From Prochlorococcus sp. AG-402-P16 (GTDB lineage: Bacteria; Cyanobacteriota; Cyanobacteriia; PCC-6307; Cyanobiaceae), in contig QCJB01000001.1 of NCBI GenBank assembly GCA_003216295.1, forward strand, positions 62,001 to 126,000: DNA of 64,000 bases, in the 5' to 3' direction. Below the pieces are notes generated by a model, which searched no databases, had not been told where the DNA came from, and saw only the letters and a list, made by a program, of their open reading frames with translations. Below, one piece after another: positions 33,038 through 42,433 of the stretch (position 1 is the first letter of the stretch; each line of letters begins with the position of its first letter). The translations under genes and the position numbers were made by a program.

Positions 33038-35785
33038 TTAAATTACTTTAATGTTGTTGCTGCTATTTTTCTCAAGCCCATTTAATATTGTTCTTGCATT
33101 CTCAACTACTTCTTTTGGTACTCCAGCCAGTCTTGCTGCTTCGATTCCGTAACTTTTAACCGATCCACCTTTGGTAACTTTATGAAGAAACTTGAGTGAA
33201 TTTTTATTATGTTTGACTAGAACTTGAAAATTTTCTACATTTTTAATGTATTCAGAAATTTGATTTAATTCATGATAATGAGTTGCAAAAATTGATCGAC
33301 TTTTTATTTTTTTGGCCAAAAATTCACTCACTGACCAAGCAATAGATAATCCATCAAAAGTTGATGTCCCCCGCCCAATTTCATCTAATAAAACTAATGA
33401 TCTTTCTGTTGCCTTATTCAGAATAAAGGCTGTTTCAATCATTTCCACCATGAAAGTTGACTGCCCTGCGGCCAAATCATCTACCGCACCAACGCGTGTA
33501 AATAATTGATCAGCAATCCCAATAGTCCCTGATCTGGCTGGGATCCAACTACCTATCTGAGCCATAATTTGTAAGAGGCCTATTTGCCTTAGATAGCAGC
33601 TTTTTCCGCTAGCATTGGGTCCTGATAGAATAATTAGGTCAGTTTTTGAGCCAAGATCAATATCATTTGGTACGAAACTTTGATCAGCAAGAATTTGCTC
33701 TACTACGGGATGTCGACCATCTTTAATTGATAGTTGCCTCGACTTGATAGGGTCTACATTATCAACGATTGTGGGTTGAATATAATTATTTGTTGCAGCC
33801 AGTTCAGCTAGAGCAGATAATACATCTAAAGACGCAATTGCTTTTGCTGCTTGTCTAATACTTTTGGATTTATTTCCAACAAAGATTCGAAGCTTACAAA
33901 AGATTTCATATTCAAGTTGATAGATACGTGCTCTTATCTGGAATATTTGACCTTCTTTTTCTTTTAATTCTGGGGTAACGAAACGTTCTTCATTAGTTAG
34001 TGTTTGTCTTCTAATCCAGTGCGCAGGAACATTTATTGATTTTGCTTTGCTGACAGCTAAAAAATATCCAAATGATCGATGAAATTGTAACTTTAAATTA
34101 TTTATATTACTTGCTTTTCTTTCTTTAATTTCTTGTATTTTTAGCCATGAATTATAATCATCCAGTTGATTACGAAGTCCATCAAGTATGGGGTTTACTC
34201 CATCATAAATAAGACCACCTTCTGTTAAACTTAGAGGTGGACTTTCTATAATCTCATTATTAATTTTAGATGCAATTTTTATTAACTCTTTATCTAAGTT
34301 TATGATAGATTTGAAATATTTAGATTCTTTCAATATTTCATTGTTTAGGTTTTTGGCTAAAAGAGGTAATCGATTAATTCCTTCAGCAATGGCCACTAAG
34401 TCTCTTGCTCCTGCTTGTTGAGCTCCCGCTCGTCCAGCAAGGCGCTCAAGGTCACCCATGGCTCTGAGTATTTTTCTAAGATTTCTTCTTAAATTTGATG
34501 ATTTTACAAGCGATGAAATGATTTTTTGCCTACTCTCGATATCATCAATATTTGTCAAAGGCTCTTCTATCCATCTTCTAATACATCTACCTCCCATTGA
34601 AGTTAGAGTTTTGTCAATAGCCCATAATAGAGAACCTTGAAATTTCCCACCTCTTTGAGTTGAAGTTATCTCTAGGTTTCTTCGTGTTTGATTATCTATG
34701 ATTAGTCCAGCTTGGTCAGATTTAATTTGAGGATAATCTAAGGATATATGAGTTTTATTATTATTATGATTATCTAAATTTGGATGTGTTTTATTTAAAT
34801 ATGCAATTAATCCCCCTATTGTTCTAACTGATAGTTGATTACAATATAAACCTAATCCATCGATATTATGTACTGAGTAATGATTTAATATAGCTGTTTT
34901 TGATTCTAATTCTGTAAATGATGTTTGATTAAATTCTGTAATTCTTATTGAATTTGTGCACAAATTATAATTATTTATTGTATTTTTCTCTGAGATTACT
35001 TCGGCTGCTTCTAGTTTGATTAGTTCCTGTCTCAGATTAATAATTTCTTCTCCTTCTTGTACTACAAGCTCTCCTGTACTGACATCTACTTTTGCTAAAG
35101 ACCATTTAATTTGTTCTTTATCTAAATTTGAATCTAGTAGCACTGAAGCCAGCCAATTATTTTGCTTTGCTTTCAGCATTCCCTCTTCAAGAATTGTACC
35201 AGGCGTAATTAGTCTGGTTATTCCTCTTTTAATTAATTTATTTCCTTTTGCGGGTGCAGCTTCAAGTTGATCACAAATAGCAATTGATAAGCCTTTGTTT
35301 ATTAGTTGAGTGCAATATCTATCAGAAGCATGATGCGGAATTCCAGCCATTGGAACTCTGCCAATTTTTTTTCCTGCCTCTTTACTGGTTAGTGTAAGTT
35401 CAAGAAGTTCTGAGAGCTTTATTGCGTCTTCAAAAAAACATTCAAAAAAATCACCCAGTCTATAAAGTAAAATTCTCTCTGGATTCTCTACTTTTAGTTC
35501 TACGTAATGCCTTAATGCTGGAGTGAGATCGTCAATTTTTAGTAAGCTGTGATGAGACCATTTTGGCTCCTCAATACTTGGAATAGATAGTCCCTTAAGG
35601 TCATTTATTTGATTTTTGTTTGCTTGCTTTAACCGTGGTCTTGAGTAAGCATCCTCTTCAAGTTGTTTGTTCGCAAGCTTGTTAGTTGAGATATCTGAAG
35701 ATTGATTTTTTTCAAATTCTAAATTGGGTCTCTTCTCTTCTCCTTCAAAAAGGCTGCCTTGCAATGGATTTTGGCTGGCAGCCAT
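33038..35785 (-). CDS. mutS: DNA mismatch repair protein MutS
   Basis: LYRLGDFFECFFEDAIKLSELLELTLTSKEAG, LSGPNASGKSCYLRQIGLLQIMAQIG, LLDEIGRGTSTFDGLSIAWSV. Confidence 0.97.
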   Translation of the reverse strand: MAASQNPLQGSLFEGEEKRPNLEFEKNQSSDISTNKLANKQLEEDAYSRPRLKQANKNQINDLKGLSIPSIEEPKWSHHSLLKIDDLTPALRHYVELKVENPERILLYRLGDFFECFFEDAIKLSELLELTLTSKEAGKKIGRVPMAGIPHHASDRYCTQLINKGLSIAICDQLEAAPAKGNKLIKRGITRLITPGTILEEGMLKAKQNNWLASVLLDSNLDKEQIKWSLAKVDVSTGELVVQEGEEIINLRQELIKLEAAEVISEKNTINNYNLCTNSIRITEFNQTSFTELESKTAILNHYSVHNIDGLGLYCNQLSVRTIGGLIAYLNKTHPNLDNHNNNKTHISLDYPQIKSDQAGLIIDNQTRRNLEITSTQRGGKFQGSLLWAIDKTLTSMGGRCIRRWIEEPLTNIDDIESRQKIISSLVKSSNLRRNLRKILRAMGDLERLAGRAGAQQAGARDLVAIAEGINRLPLLAKNLNNEILKESKYFKSIINLDKELIKIASKINNEIIESPPLSLTEGGLIYDGVNPILDGLRNQLDDYNSWLKIQEIKERKASNINNLKLQFHRSFGYFLAVSKAKSINVPAHWIRRQTLTNEERFVTPELKEKEGQIFQIRARIYQLEYEIFCKLRIFVGNKSKSIRQAAKAIASLDVLSALAELAATNNYIQPTIVDNVDPIKSRQLSIKDGRHPVVEQILADQSFVPNDIDLGSKTDLIILSGPNASGKSCYLRQIGLLQIMAQIGSWIPARSGTIGIADQLFTRVGAVDDLAAGQSTFMVEMIETAFILNKATERSLVLLDEIGRGTSTFDGLSIAWSVSEFLAKKIKSRSIFATHYHELNQISEYIKNVENFQVLVKHNKNSLKFLHKVTKGGSVKSYGIEAARLAGVPKEVVENARTILNGLEKNSSNNIKVI

Positions 35786-35938
35786 TTAATTCCCACACGT
35801 TTGATCAATGCATATTAGAAGAATTAATTTTTTTTGCATGTGAAGCCTCGCTACAAATCTTAAGAGGTGGGTCATAAATCACGCTTACATGGGAGAATTA
35901 TTAGATCTTGAGAAAATCTTCTTCAGCTTTCTACCCCC

Positions 35939-36154
35939 ATGCTGGCTATTAATTCCATCGTCGCGAACGCACTTTTATTCTCTTCATTGCTTTTGGTAAT
36001 TGGAGTGCCTGTCTTCTATATGACTCAAACGAATCCAGAAGATAATAGAAATCCCAATATTAAAAAGATAGAAATTCTTGCTGGAGTATGGTTCCATTTG
36101 GTACTTCTTCAAGCATTGGTGGGTGAATACATTACACATCAGATGAGTGCTTAG
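35939..36154 (+). CDS. psbZ: Photosystem II reaction center protein PsbZ
   Basis: Two-TM small protein with LLVIGVPVFYMTQTNPEDN motif (PsbZ MVIGVPVAYASP); located between mutS and ribH. Confidence 0.8.
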   Translation: MLAINSIVANALLFSSLLLVIGVPVFYMTQTNPEDNRNPNIKKIEILAGVWFHLVLLQALVGEYITHQMSA

Positions 36155-36253
36155 ATTCACATGGAAATTGCAAAACTTAGATTTATTATTTTAGGAATGT
36201 TTTAAAATTACTCTTAAGAGGTTACTGTTAGTAGGTATATAAGGCCTTAAAAA

Positions 36254-36730
36254 ATGGCAACAATTGAGGGTACCTTTGAGAATTCATCGTCATTGCGTGT
36301 AGCTATTGTTATTGCGCGTTTTAATGATCTAATTACTAATAAACTTTTAAGCGGATGTCTTGATTGTTTATCTAGGCATGGGATTGATACATCAGAGTCA
36401 AGTCAGCAGTTGGATATTGCTTGGGTACCAGGTTCTTTTGAGTTGCCAATTGTTTCTCAAAAGCTAGCTCTATCAGGAAAATATGAAGTTGTAATTACTT
36501 TAGGCGCTGTCATAAGGGGTGACACGCCTCATTTTGATGTGGTTGTTTCTGAGGCCAGCAAGGGAATAGCTACTGTCTCAAGAGAGACAGGAATTCCCAT
36601 TATATTTGGAGTTTTAACAACAGATACTATGCAACAGGCTTTAGAGAGAGCAGGCATTAAGAATAATTTAGGATGGAGTTACGCCTTACAAGCCCTTGAG
36701 ATGGGTTCTTTGATGAAAGTGGTTAGTTAA
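36254..36730 (+). CDS. ribH: 6,7-dimethyl-8-ribityllumazine synthase
   Basis: [56 protein letters not shown]. Confidence 0.97.
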   Translation: MATIEGTFENSSSLRVAIVIARFNDLITNKLLSGCLDCLSRHGIDTSESSQQLDIAWVPGSFELPIVSQKLALSGKYEVVITLGAVIRGDTPHFDVVVSEASKGIATVSRETGIPIIFGVLTTDTMQQALERAGIKNNLGWSYALQALEMGSLMKVVS

Positions 36731-36811
36731 CTAACTTGGAGATTTAAAAAATCAATTTTTCATTGTCCAGATATTGTTTTATTATTACTCCATGAATTAG
36801 AATTGCTTTGT

Positions 36812-36883
36812 GCGGATGTAGCTCAGTGGTAGAGCATCTCCTTGCCAAGGAGAATGTCGAGAGTTCGAATCTCTTCATCCGCT
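36812..36883 (+). tRNA. tRNA-Gly (anticodon GCC)
   Basis: GCGGATG acceptor pairs with CATCCGC; D arm GCTC-AGTGGTA-GAGC; anticodon arm TCTCC-TTGCCAA-GGAGA; T arm GAGAG-TTCGAAT-CTCTT. Confidence 0.96.
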
Positions 36884-36956
36884 TTTTAGAAATTGAAAAA
36901 ATTAATACAAATTTTTTTCAATTAAAAAAAATATTCATGTATTTAGATTGCTTAAT

Positions 36957-37412
36957 TTATTCCTTTTTGATTAATAGCGTTTGATCTGCAAGCTCTATAA
37001 ACCCGCAGCTTTTATAGAAGTCCCTGCAATTTGTTGTCATAAGATATATTTTTTCTACACTTTTTAATGATTTTGAATTGAGTAATGATGACAATAATAT
37101 TTTACCTAAGCCAAGTTTTTGATGACTATCTGCGATAACAATATCCCATAAAACTGCCCTATAAATAGAATCACTTGTTGCTCTACCAAATCCAATCAGT
37201 TGATCTTTTTGCCAGATTGTTACAAGTGTGCAACTATTTGCAATCATTTTTCTGAGCTTTTTTTTTGTTCGACCTTTGGCCCAAAATGTATTTTTATCGA
37301 GAAGATTTTGTAATTTCTCAATAGCTTTTACTGGGTTCATTTTTGGTCCAAGACCAAGTAATCTTAGAAGAGGAGCTCCAGGATGATGTTGAATTAACTT
37401 TATGGCTTCCAT
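36957..37412 (-). CDS. GNAT family N-acetyltransferase
   Basis: Acetyl-CoA binding region AVLWDIVIADSHQKLGLGKILLSSLLN. Confidence 0.85.
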   Translation of the reverse strand: MEAIKLIQHHPGAPLLRLLGLGPKMNPVKAIEKLQNLLDKNTFWAKGRTKKKLRKMIANSCTLVTIWQKDQLIGFGRATSDSIYRAVLWDIVIADSHQKLGLGKILLSSLLNSKSLKSVEKIYLMTTNCRDFYKSCGFIELADQTLLIKKE

Positions 37413-37445
37413 ATCTCTTTTTAATCTCGTGGTAAATCAATTTGA

Positions 37446-38327
37446 ATGGTTGATATGAAAAGAAAAGGTATCATTCTTGCTGGTGGAAAAGGATCAAGGT
37501 TGTCCCCAATTACATTGGGGGTTTGCAAGCAGTTGTTACCAATTTACGATAAACCTATGATTTTTTATCCTCTGGTAACTTTAATGCTAGCTGGGATTAG
37601 AGAAATACTAGTTATAACCACTCCCAATGATCAAAAATCTTTTCAAACACTTCTTGGGGATGGTACAAACTTTGGAATTTCTATTAAATATGCGATACAA
37701 AGAGAACCTAAAGGATTGGCAGAGGCATTTTTAATTGGAGCAAAATTTATTGGGAATGACCAAGTTACTTTGATTTTAGGAGATAATTTGTTTTACGGTT
37801 CTTCATTGGTTTCTCAATTAAAAGATGCTGATAGGAAAGAAGAAGGTGCAACTGTATTTGCCTATCCTGTTCGCGATCCTGAAAGATATGGAGTAATTGA
37901 ATTCGATAAAGATGGTAAAGGAATTAGTATTGAAGAAAAGCCTGAGAATCCAAAAAGTAAATTTGCTATTACTGGGTTATATTTTTATGATTCATCTATA
38001 ATTGAAAAAGCAGCCAAGATTACTCCCTCTTTAAGGGGGGAACTAGAAATCACAGATATTAATCTTATGTATTTACGAGAGCATAAACTAGATGTTGAAG
38101 TAATGGGTAGAGGAATGGCTTGGCTTGATACTGGAACTTTTGATTCTTTGCATGAAGCTGGCTCCTTTATTAGAACTATAGAAAATAGACAGGGTTTAAA
38201 ATTAGGCTGCCCTGAAGAACTTGCATGGAAACAAGGTTGGATTAACGATAAGGAATTAGAAGACATTGCAAAAAAAATGTTGAAAAGTGGTTATGGAGAA
38301 TATCTTTTAGAATTATTAATTACTTGA
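37446..38327 (+). CDS. rfbA: Glucose-1-phosphate thymidylyltransferase
   Basis: [55 protein letters not shown]. Confidence 0.97.
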   Translation: MVDMKRKGIILAGGKGSRLSPITLGVCKQLLPIYDKPMIFYPLVTLMLAGIREILVITTPNDQKSFQTLLGDGTNFGISIKYAIQREPKGLAEAFLIGAKFIGNDQVTLILGDNLFYGSSLVSQLKDADRKEEGATVFAYPVRDPERYGVIEFDKDGKGISIEEKPENPKSKFAITGLYFYDSSIIEKAAKITPSLRGELEITDINLMYLREHKLDVEVMGRGMAWLDTGTFDSLHEAGSFIRTIENRQGLKLGCPEELAWKQGWINDKELEDIAKKMLKSGYGEYLLELLIT

Positions 38328-38399
38328 TTTACACTTAATTCTTGAAAAAGAAACTTATTTATGAAAGTTCATTCTCTTTATACTAATACTGGAAAATTA

Positions 38400-38933
38400 A
38401 TGGAAGGCTTGAAATTAATTAAGCCTGATGTAAAAAAAGATAATAGAGGTTTTTTTGTAGAGAGTTGGAATAAAAAATCAATAATTGACTCTGGCTTAGG
38501 CAATATAGACTTTGTGCAAGATAATCATTCCCTTTCTTCCAAGGGAGTTTTCAGGGGCTTTCATTATCAATTACCTCCTCATCAGCAATTGAAACTAGTA
38601 AGATGTATTGCAGGTGAAATTTTTGATATTGTGATAGATATTAGGAGATCTTCTGAGTCATTTAGAGAATGGGTAGGTGTAAGTTTAACTTCGGAGAATT
38701 TTCATCAACTTTGGATACCCCCAGGATTTGCTCATGGTTTTTTAACTATGTCAGATCATGCAGAACTTTTGTATAAAGTAACTGATTATTGGGACAAAGA
38801 ATCTGAGAGAACTATCTGTTGGAAAGATCCTTCTTTGTCAATAGAGTTCCCTTTGCAAGGTTCTTTTCAACTATCTGAAAAAGACGATAAGGCGCCCTTC
38901 TTAGATGAGCTGGAATTTGATGATATATTCTGA
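38400..38933 (+). CDS. rfbC: dTDP-4-dehydrorhamnose 3,5-epimerase (ORF opens at 38361; MEGLKLI start more likely)
   Basis: DNRGFFVESW, FVQDNHSLSSKGVFRGFHYQLPPHQQLKLVRC. Confidence 0.95.
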   Translation: MEGLKLIKPDVKKDNRGFFVESWNKKSIIDSGLGNIDFVQDNHSLSSKGVFRGFHYQLPPHQQLKLVRCIAGEIFDIVIDIRRSSESFREWVGVSLTSENFHQLWIPPGFAHGFLTMSDHAELLYKVTDYWDKESERTICWKDPSLSIEFPLQGSFQLSEKDDKAPFLDELEFDDIF

Positions 38934-39007
38934 TCAGATTATTATCATATTAATTTCCGAAATTTTATTTAAAACTTTCAAATAATCTCATTAATCAAAG
39001 TCAAATA

Positions 39008-39913
39008 ATGAAAATCTTAATTATTGGTGGAAATGGACAACTAGGAAAAACATTAAATTCAATTATGCCATCTAGAATGGGAATGGATTTAGTTGAGGTT
39101 TTATCAATAACTAGAAAAGATCTAGATCTATGCGATATTCAATCATGTAAGAAAATAGTAAAACAAATACAACCAGATTATTTAATTAATGTTGCAGCAT
39201 ATACTAATGTTGATTTAGCTGAAAGAAATTCAGAAATGGCCTTTTCTGTGAATGCTTTTGCGCCAAAAGCATTTGCAGAAATTTTGAGAATTAATGGTGG
39301 GAAACTAATTCATTTTAGTACTGATTATGTATTTGATGGAAAAAGCAATATGCCTTATAAACCTTTTGATTTAAAGAACCCAATAAATATTTATGGTCAA
39401 ACTAAGGCAGAGGGTGAAGATTATATTTTGGATATACTTCAAAAGTCTAATCAATGTTTTATAATCAGAACTAGTTGGGTTATTAGTCAATATGGTAATA
39501 ATTTTTTACTTAAAGTCCTTGATTTATTAAATCAAAAAGAAAATATTAATATTGTTTCTGACCAGATGAGCTCTCCAACTTCTACGAAAAGTCTATCTAA
39601 TTTCTGTTTGGAGTTAATAAAGACAATTCATCTTGGTAAAGAATGTTCTAGTATTTTGCATTGGACAGACAGTGGTTTGGCAAGCTGGTATGATTTGGCT
39701 CAAGCAATATCAGAATACGGAAAGGAATTGGGAATATTAATTAATCCCGCTAAGATTAATCCAATAAAAACTATTGATTACCCTGTAATTGCTAGTCGTC
39801 CACTTTATTCTGTATTAGATATTACTAGTACTATTAACTCTATAAATTTAAAACAGATTTATTGGCGTGAATCTGTGAAAGAGATACTTCATAAAATAGC
39901 AAAATTGCAATGA
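39008..39913 (+). CDS. rfbD: dTDP-4-dehydrorhamnose reductase
   Basis: MKILIIGGNGQLGKTL, INVAAYTNVDLAE, FSTDYVFDGKSNMPYK. Confidence 0.95.
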   Translation: MKILIIGGNGQLGKTLNSIMPSRMGMDLVEVLSITRKDLDLCDIQSCKKIVKQIQPDYLINVAAYTNVDLAERNSEMAFSVNAFAPKAFAEILRINGGKLIHFSTDYVFDGKSNMPYKPFDLKNPINIYGQTKAEGEDYILDILQKSNQCFIIRTSWVISQYGNNFLLKVLDLLNQKENINIVSDQMSSPTSTKSLSNFCLELIKTIHLGKECSSILHWTDSGLASWYDLAQAISEYGKELGILINPAKINPIKTIDYPVIASRPLYSVLDITSTINSINLKQIYWRESVKEILHKIAKLQ

Positions 39914-39920
39914 GCAAATA

Positions 39921-40991
39921 ATGAATAAAATATTGAAAATTACAAATCAAAAAATATTAGTTACTGGTGGAGCAGGATTTATTGGAGGAGCATTGATTTC
40001 ATGGCTATTAAAAAACACACAAGCTACAATTATTAATCTTGACAAACTTGGATATGCTAGTGATCTGTCTCGAATTAACCAGGACATTGAATTACTAAAT
40101 GTATCAAGTAATAGATATAAATTCGTTTTGGCTGACTTGATTGACAATGAAAAAATAATTGATTTAGTTAATGATTTTCAACCAGACATAGTATTTCATT
40201 TGGCAGCGGAGAGTCACGTAGATCGATCAATTGCTTCTCCAAGAAATTTTCTAGATAGTAATGTAATAGGTACTTTTAATTTATTAGATGCTCTAAAAAA
40301 CTACTGGTTAAATCTTGCTATAGAAAGAAAGAATAGTTTTCGATTTTTACATATCAGCACTGATGAAGTGTATGGATCGCTAGGATCAAAAGGTTATTTT
40401 GATGAGAGAACTCCCTACAACCCTACTAGTCCTTATTCAGCAAGTAAAGCTGCAAGTGATCATTTTGTTAAAGCTTTTTATTATACTTATGGAATACCGA
40501 TTTTAATTACAAATTGCAGTAATAATTACGGGCCTTGGCAATATCCTGAAAAATTAATTCCAGTTATAATTTCTAATGCATTATCCAACCAACCTATTCC
40601 AATATATGGAGATGGTTCTAATATAAGAGATTGGATTTATGTAGATGATCATGTTGAAGGATTAATATTTGTATTTGAATATGGTTTAATTGGAAACAGT
40701 TATTGCATAGGTAGTTCTGAAGAACACAATAATCTAGAAATTGCTAATAAAGTTTGTAGAGGTTTGGATGTAATTCGACCAAATTTGCAACCTTATGAAA
40801 ATCTAATTAAAAGCGTGAATGATCGTCTTGGACATGATCAAAGATATGCTATTAATTCAAAAAAAATTAAGGAAAAATTAGGTTGGAAGCCAAGATATAA
40901 ATTTAATGATGCATTACAAAATACGGTGAAATGGTATGTTAACAACCAAGATTGGTGCAATAGAGTATCAATGAAGAAAAAGTTAATATGA
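39921..40991 (+). CDS. rfbB: dTDP-glucose 4,6-dehydratase
   Basis: KILVTGGAGFIGGALISWLL, HLAAESHVDRSI, ISTDEVYGSLG, TNCSNNYGPWQYPEKLIP. Confidence 0.97.
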   Translation: MNKILKITNQKILVTGGAGFIGGALISWLLKNTQATIINLDKLGYASDLSRINQDIELLNVSSNRYKFVLADLIDNEKIIDLVNDFQPDIVFHLAAESHVDRSIASPRNFLDSNVIGTFNLLDALKNYWLNLAIERKNSFRFLHISTDEVYGSLGSKGYFDERTPYNPTSPYSASKAASDHFVKAFYYTYGIPILITNCSNNYGPWQYPEKLIPVIISNALSNQPIPIYGDGSNIRDWIYVDDHVEGLIFVFEYGLIGNSYCIGSSEEHNNLEIANKVCRGLDVIRPNLQPYENLIKSVNDRLGHDQRYAINSKKIKEKLGWKPRYKFNDALQNTVKWYVNNQDWCNRVSMKKKLI

Positions 40992-41207
40992 TTAAAAATC
41001 TATATAAAATATTGCTTGAGATTTTGAAAGATTAATATTTTGCACTTATTAGAAGATAGTGAGAGGTTTAAATTAAATTCAAATTTTAGCCAAATTCTAT
41101 TAATTCTTATGATTAATTGGAATTTTACATACAATTATATTTTTCTGTTATCTATTCTATGATAAAATTCTTATCTGCTTGGTTTTGTATATAAAAAAAG
41201 AGTAATT

Positions 41208-42431
41208 ATGAATCAAGACTTTTATTTAGAATTTGAAAATAAATTTCGTGGTGATCGTTCTTCAATTGTAGAGAAATTTTCTTGCTACGATAAATTGATT
41301 GAACTTACAATTGAAAATATTGACGTTCCAAAGTTTATAGATATTGGATGCGGCAGGGGAGAGTGGTTAGAAAAATGGAAAAATAAAGTGCCTGATTCTT
41401 TAGGAATTGAATGTGATCCTGCTATGGCTGATTTGTGTAGAACTCGAGGACTTAACATTATTCAGGGAGACGCCATTGAATCATTAAAGAAAATATCAAA
41501 AAATTCAATTGATGTTATCACTATATTTCATTTAATTGAACATCTAGAACATGGTAAAATCATTAAATTATTGTCTGAATGTTATAGGGTTTTAAATGAT
41601 TCTGGTCTATTAATTTTAGAGACACCAAGTATTGATAATATCTTAGTATCTACAAAAAATTTTTATATAGACCCTACACATATTAATCATATTAATCCAA
41701 CTGGTTTTGAATTTGCTATTGAATCTATAGGATTTACTAATGTTGCTCATTATTATATTAATCCAGGCCCCTTGAATAACTCTAGTCATTTAAAACTGAC
41801 TAGAATTTTGAATGGTGTTGCTCAGGATGTATTATTTTTGGCAACTAAAAGTAATATTTTGGATAATCATATTTTTCATAAAAATGCTAATTGGATTTCA
41901 GGTTTTGATGTTGGAAAAACTACTCTTGATGCGGCAATTGAATTTGATTTACGTCATGAAGCAATATTAAATAATCTTCAAGAAAATCTTTTAGGTAATC
42001 AAGAAAGAAATAAACTTTTAGATGATTTGAATCAAGACATTATTTTGCTCAAGAGGCAATTTGGAGTTATTTTTTTAATTTTGAATTTATTAAAAAAGTT
42101 TTTTATTCCACTAAAAATTATTCTTAAATTTTTTACGAAATGTAGTTTCTATATATTAAATAAAATTTTAAATATAATTCTGAAACTAAAATTTATTAGA
42201 AGAGTAATCCAATCTAGAACGATGTATAATGTAATTTATTTTATTTCTAGGTCCTTTTTCCTTGATCAATTAAAACTTAAATTTGAAAAAATAGTCATGA
42301 AATCAAAAAAGTTTGATCTTTTTGATGCAAGTGAAAGTAAGCTGAGTAATAAACTAATAAATCATTATAATAATTCTAAAGGAGCTCGCAAAATTAGTAA
42401 ATTATTTGATAAAAAATCGCGTAAAAAATAA
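41208..42431 (+). CDS. SAM-dependent methyltransferase, WbdD-like (polysaccharide chain-terminating type) with hydrophobic/basic C-terminal extension
   Basis: FRGDRSSIVEKF, FIDIGCGRGEWLEKWKNK, GDAIESLKKI, FHLIEHLEHGKIIKLLSECYRVLNDSGLLILETPSIDN. Confidence 0.85.
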   Translation: MNQDFYLEFENKFRGDRSSIVEKFSCYDKLIELTIENIDVPKFIDIGCGRGEWLEKWKNKVPDSLGIECDPAMADLCRTRGLNIIQGDAIESLKKISKNSIDVITIFHLIEHLEHGKIIKLLSECYRVLNDSGLLILETPSIDNILVSTKNFYIDPTHINHINPTGFEFAIESIGFTNVAHYYINPGPLNNSSHLKLTRILNGVAQDVLFLATKSNILDNHIFHKNANWISGFDVGKTTLDAAIEFDLRHEAILNNLQENLLGNQERNKLLDDLNQDIILLKRQFGVIFLILNLLKKFFIPLKIILKFFTKCSFYILNKILNIILKLKFIRRVIQSRTMYNVIYFISRSFFLDQLKLKFEKIVMKSKKFDLFDASESKLSNKLINHYNNSKGARKISKLFDKKSRKK

Positions 42432-42433
42432 TT

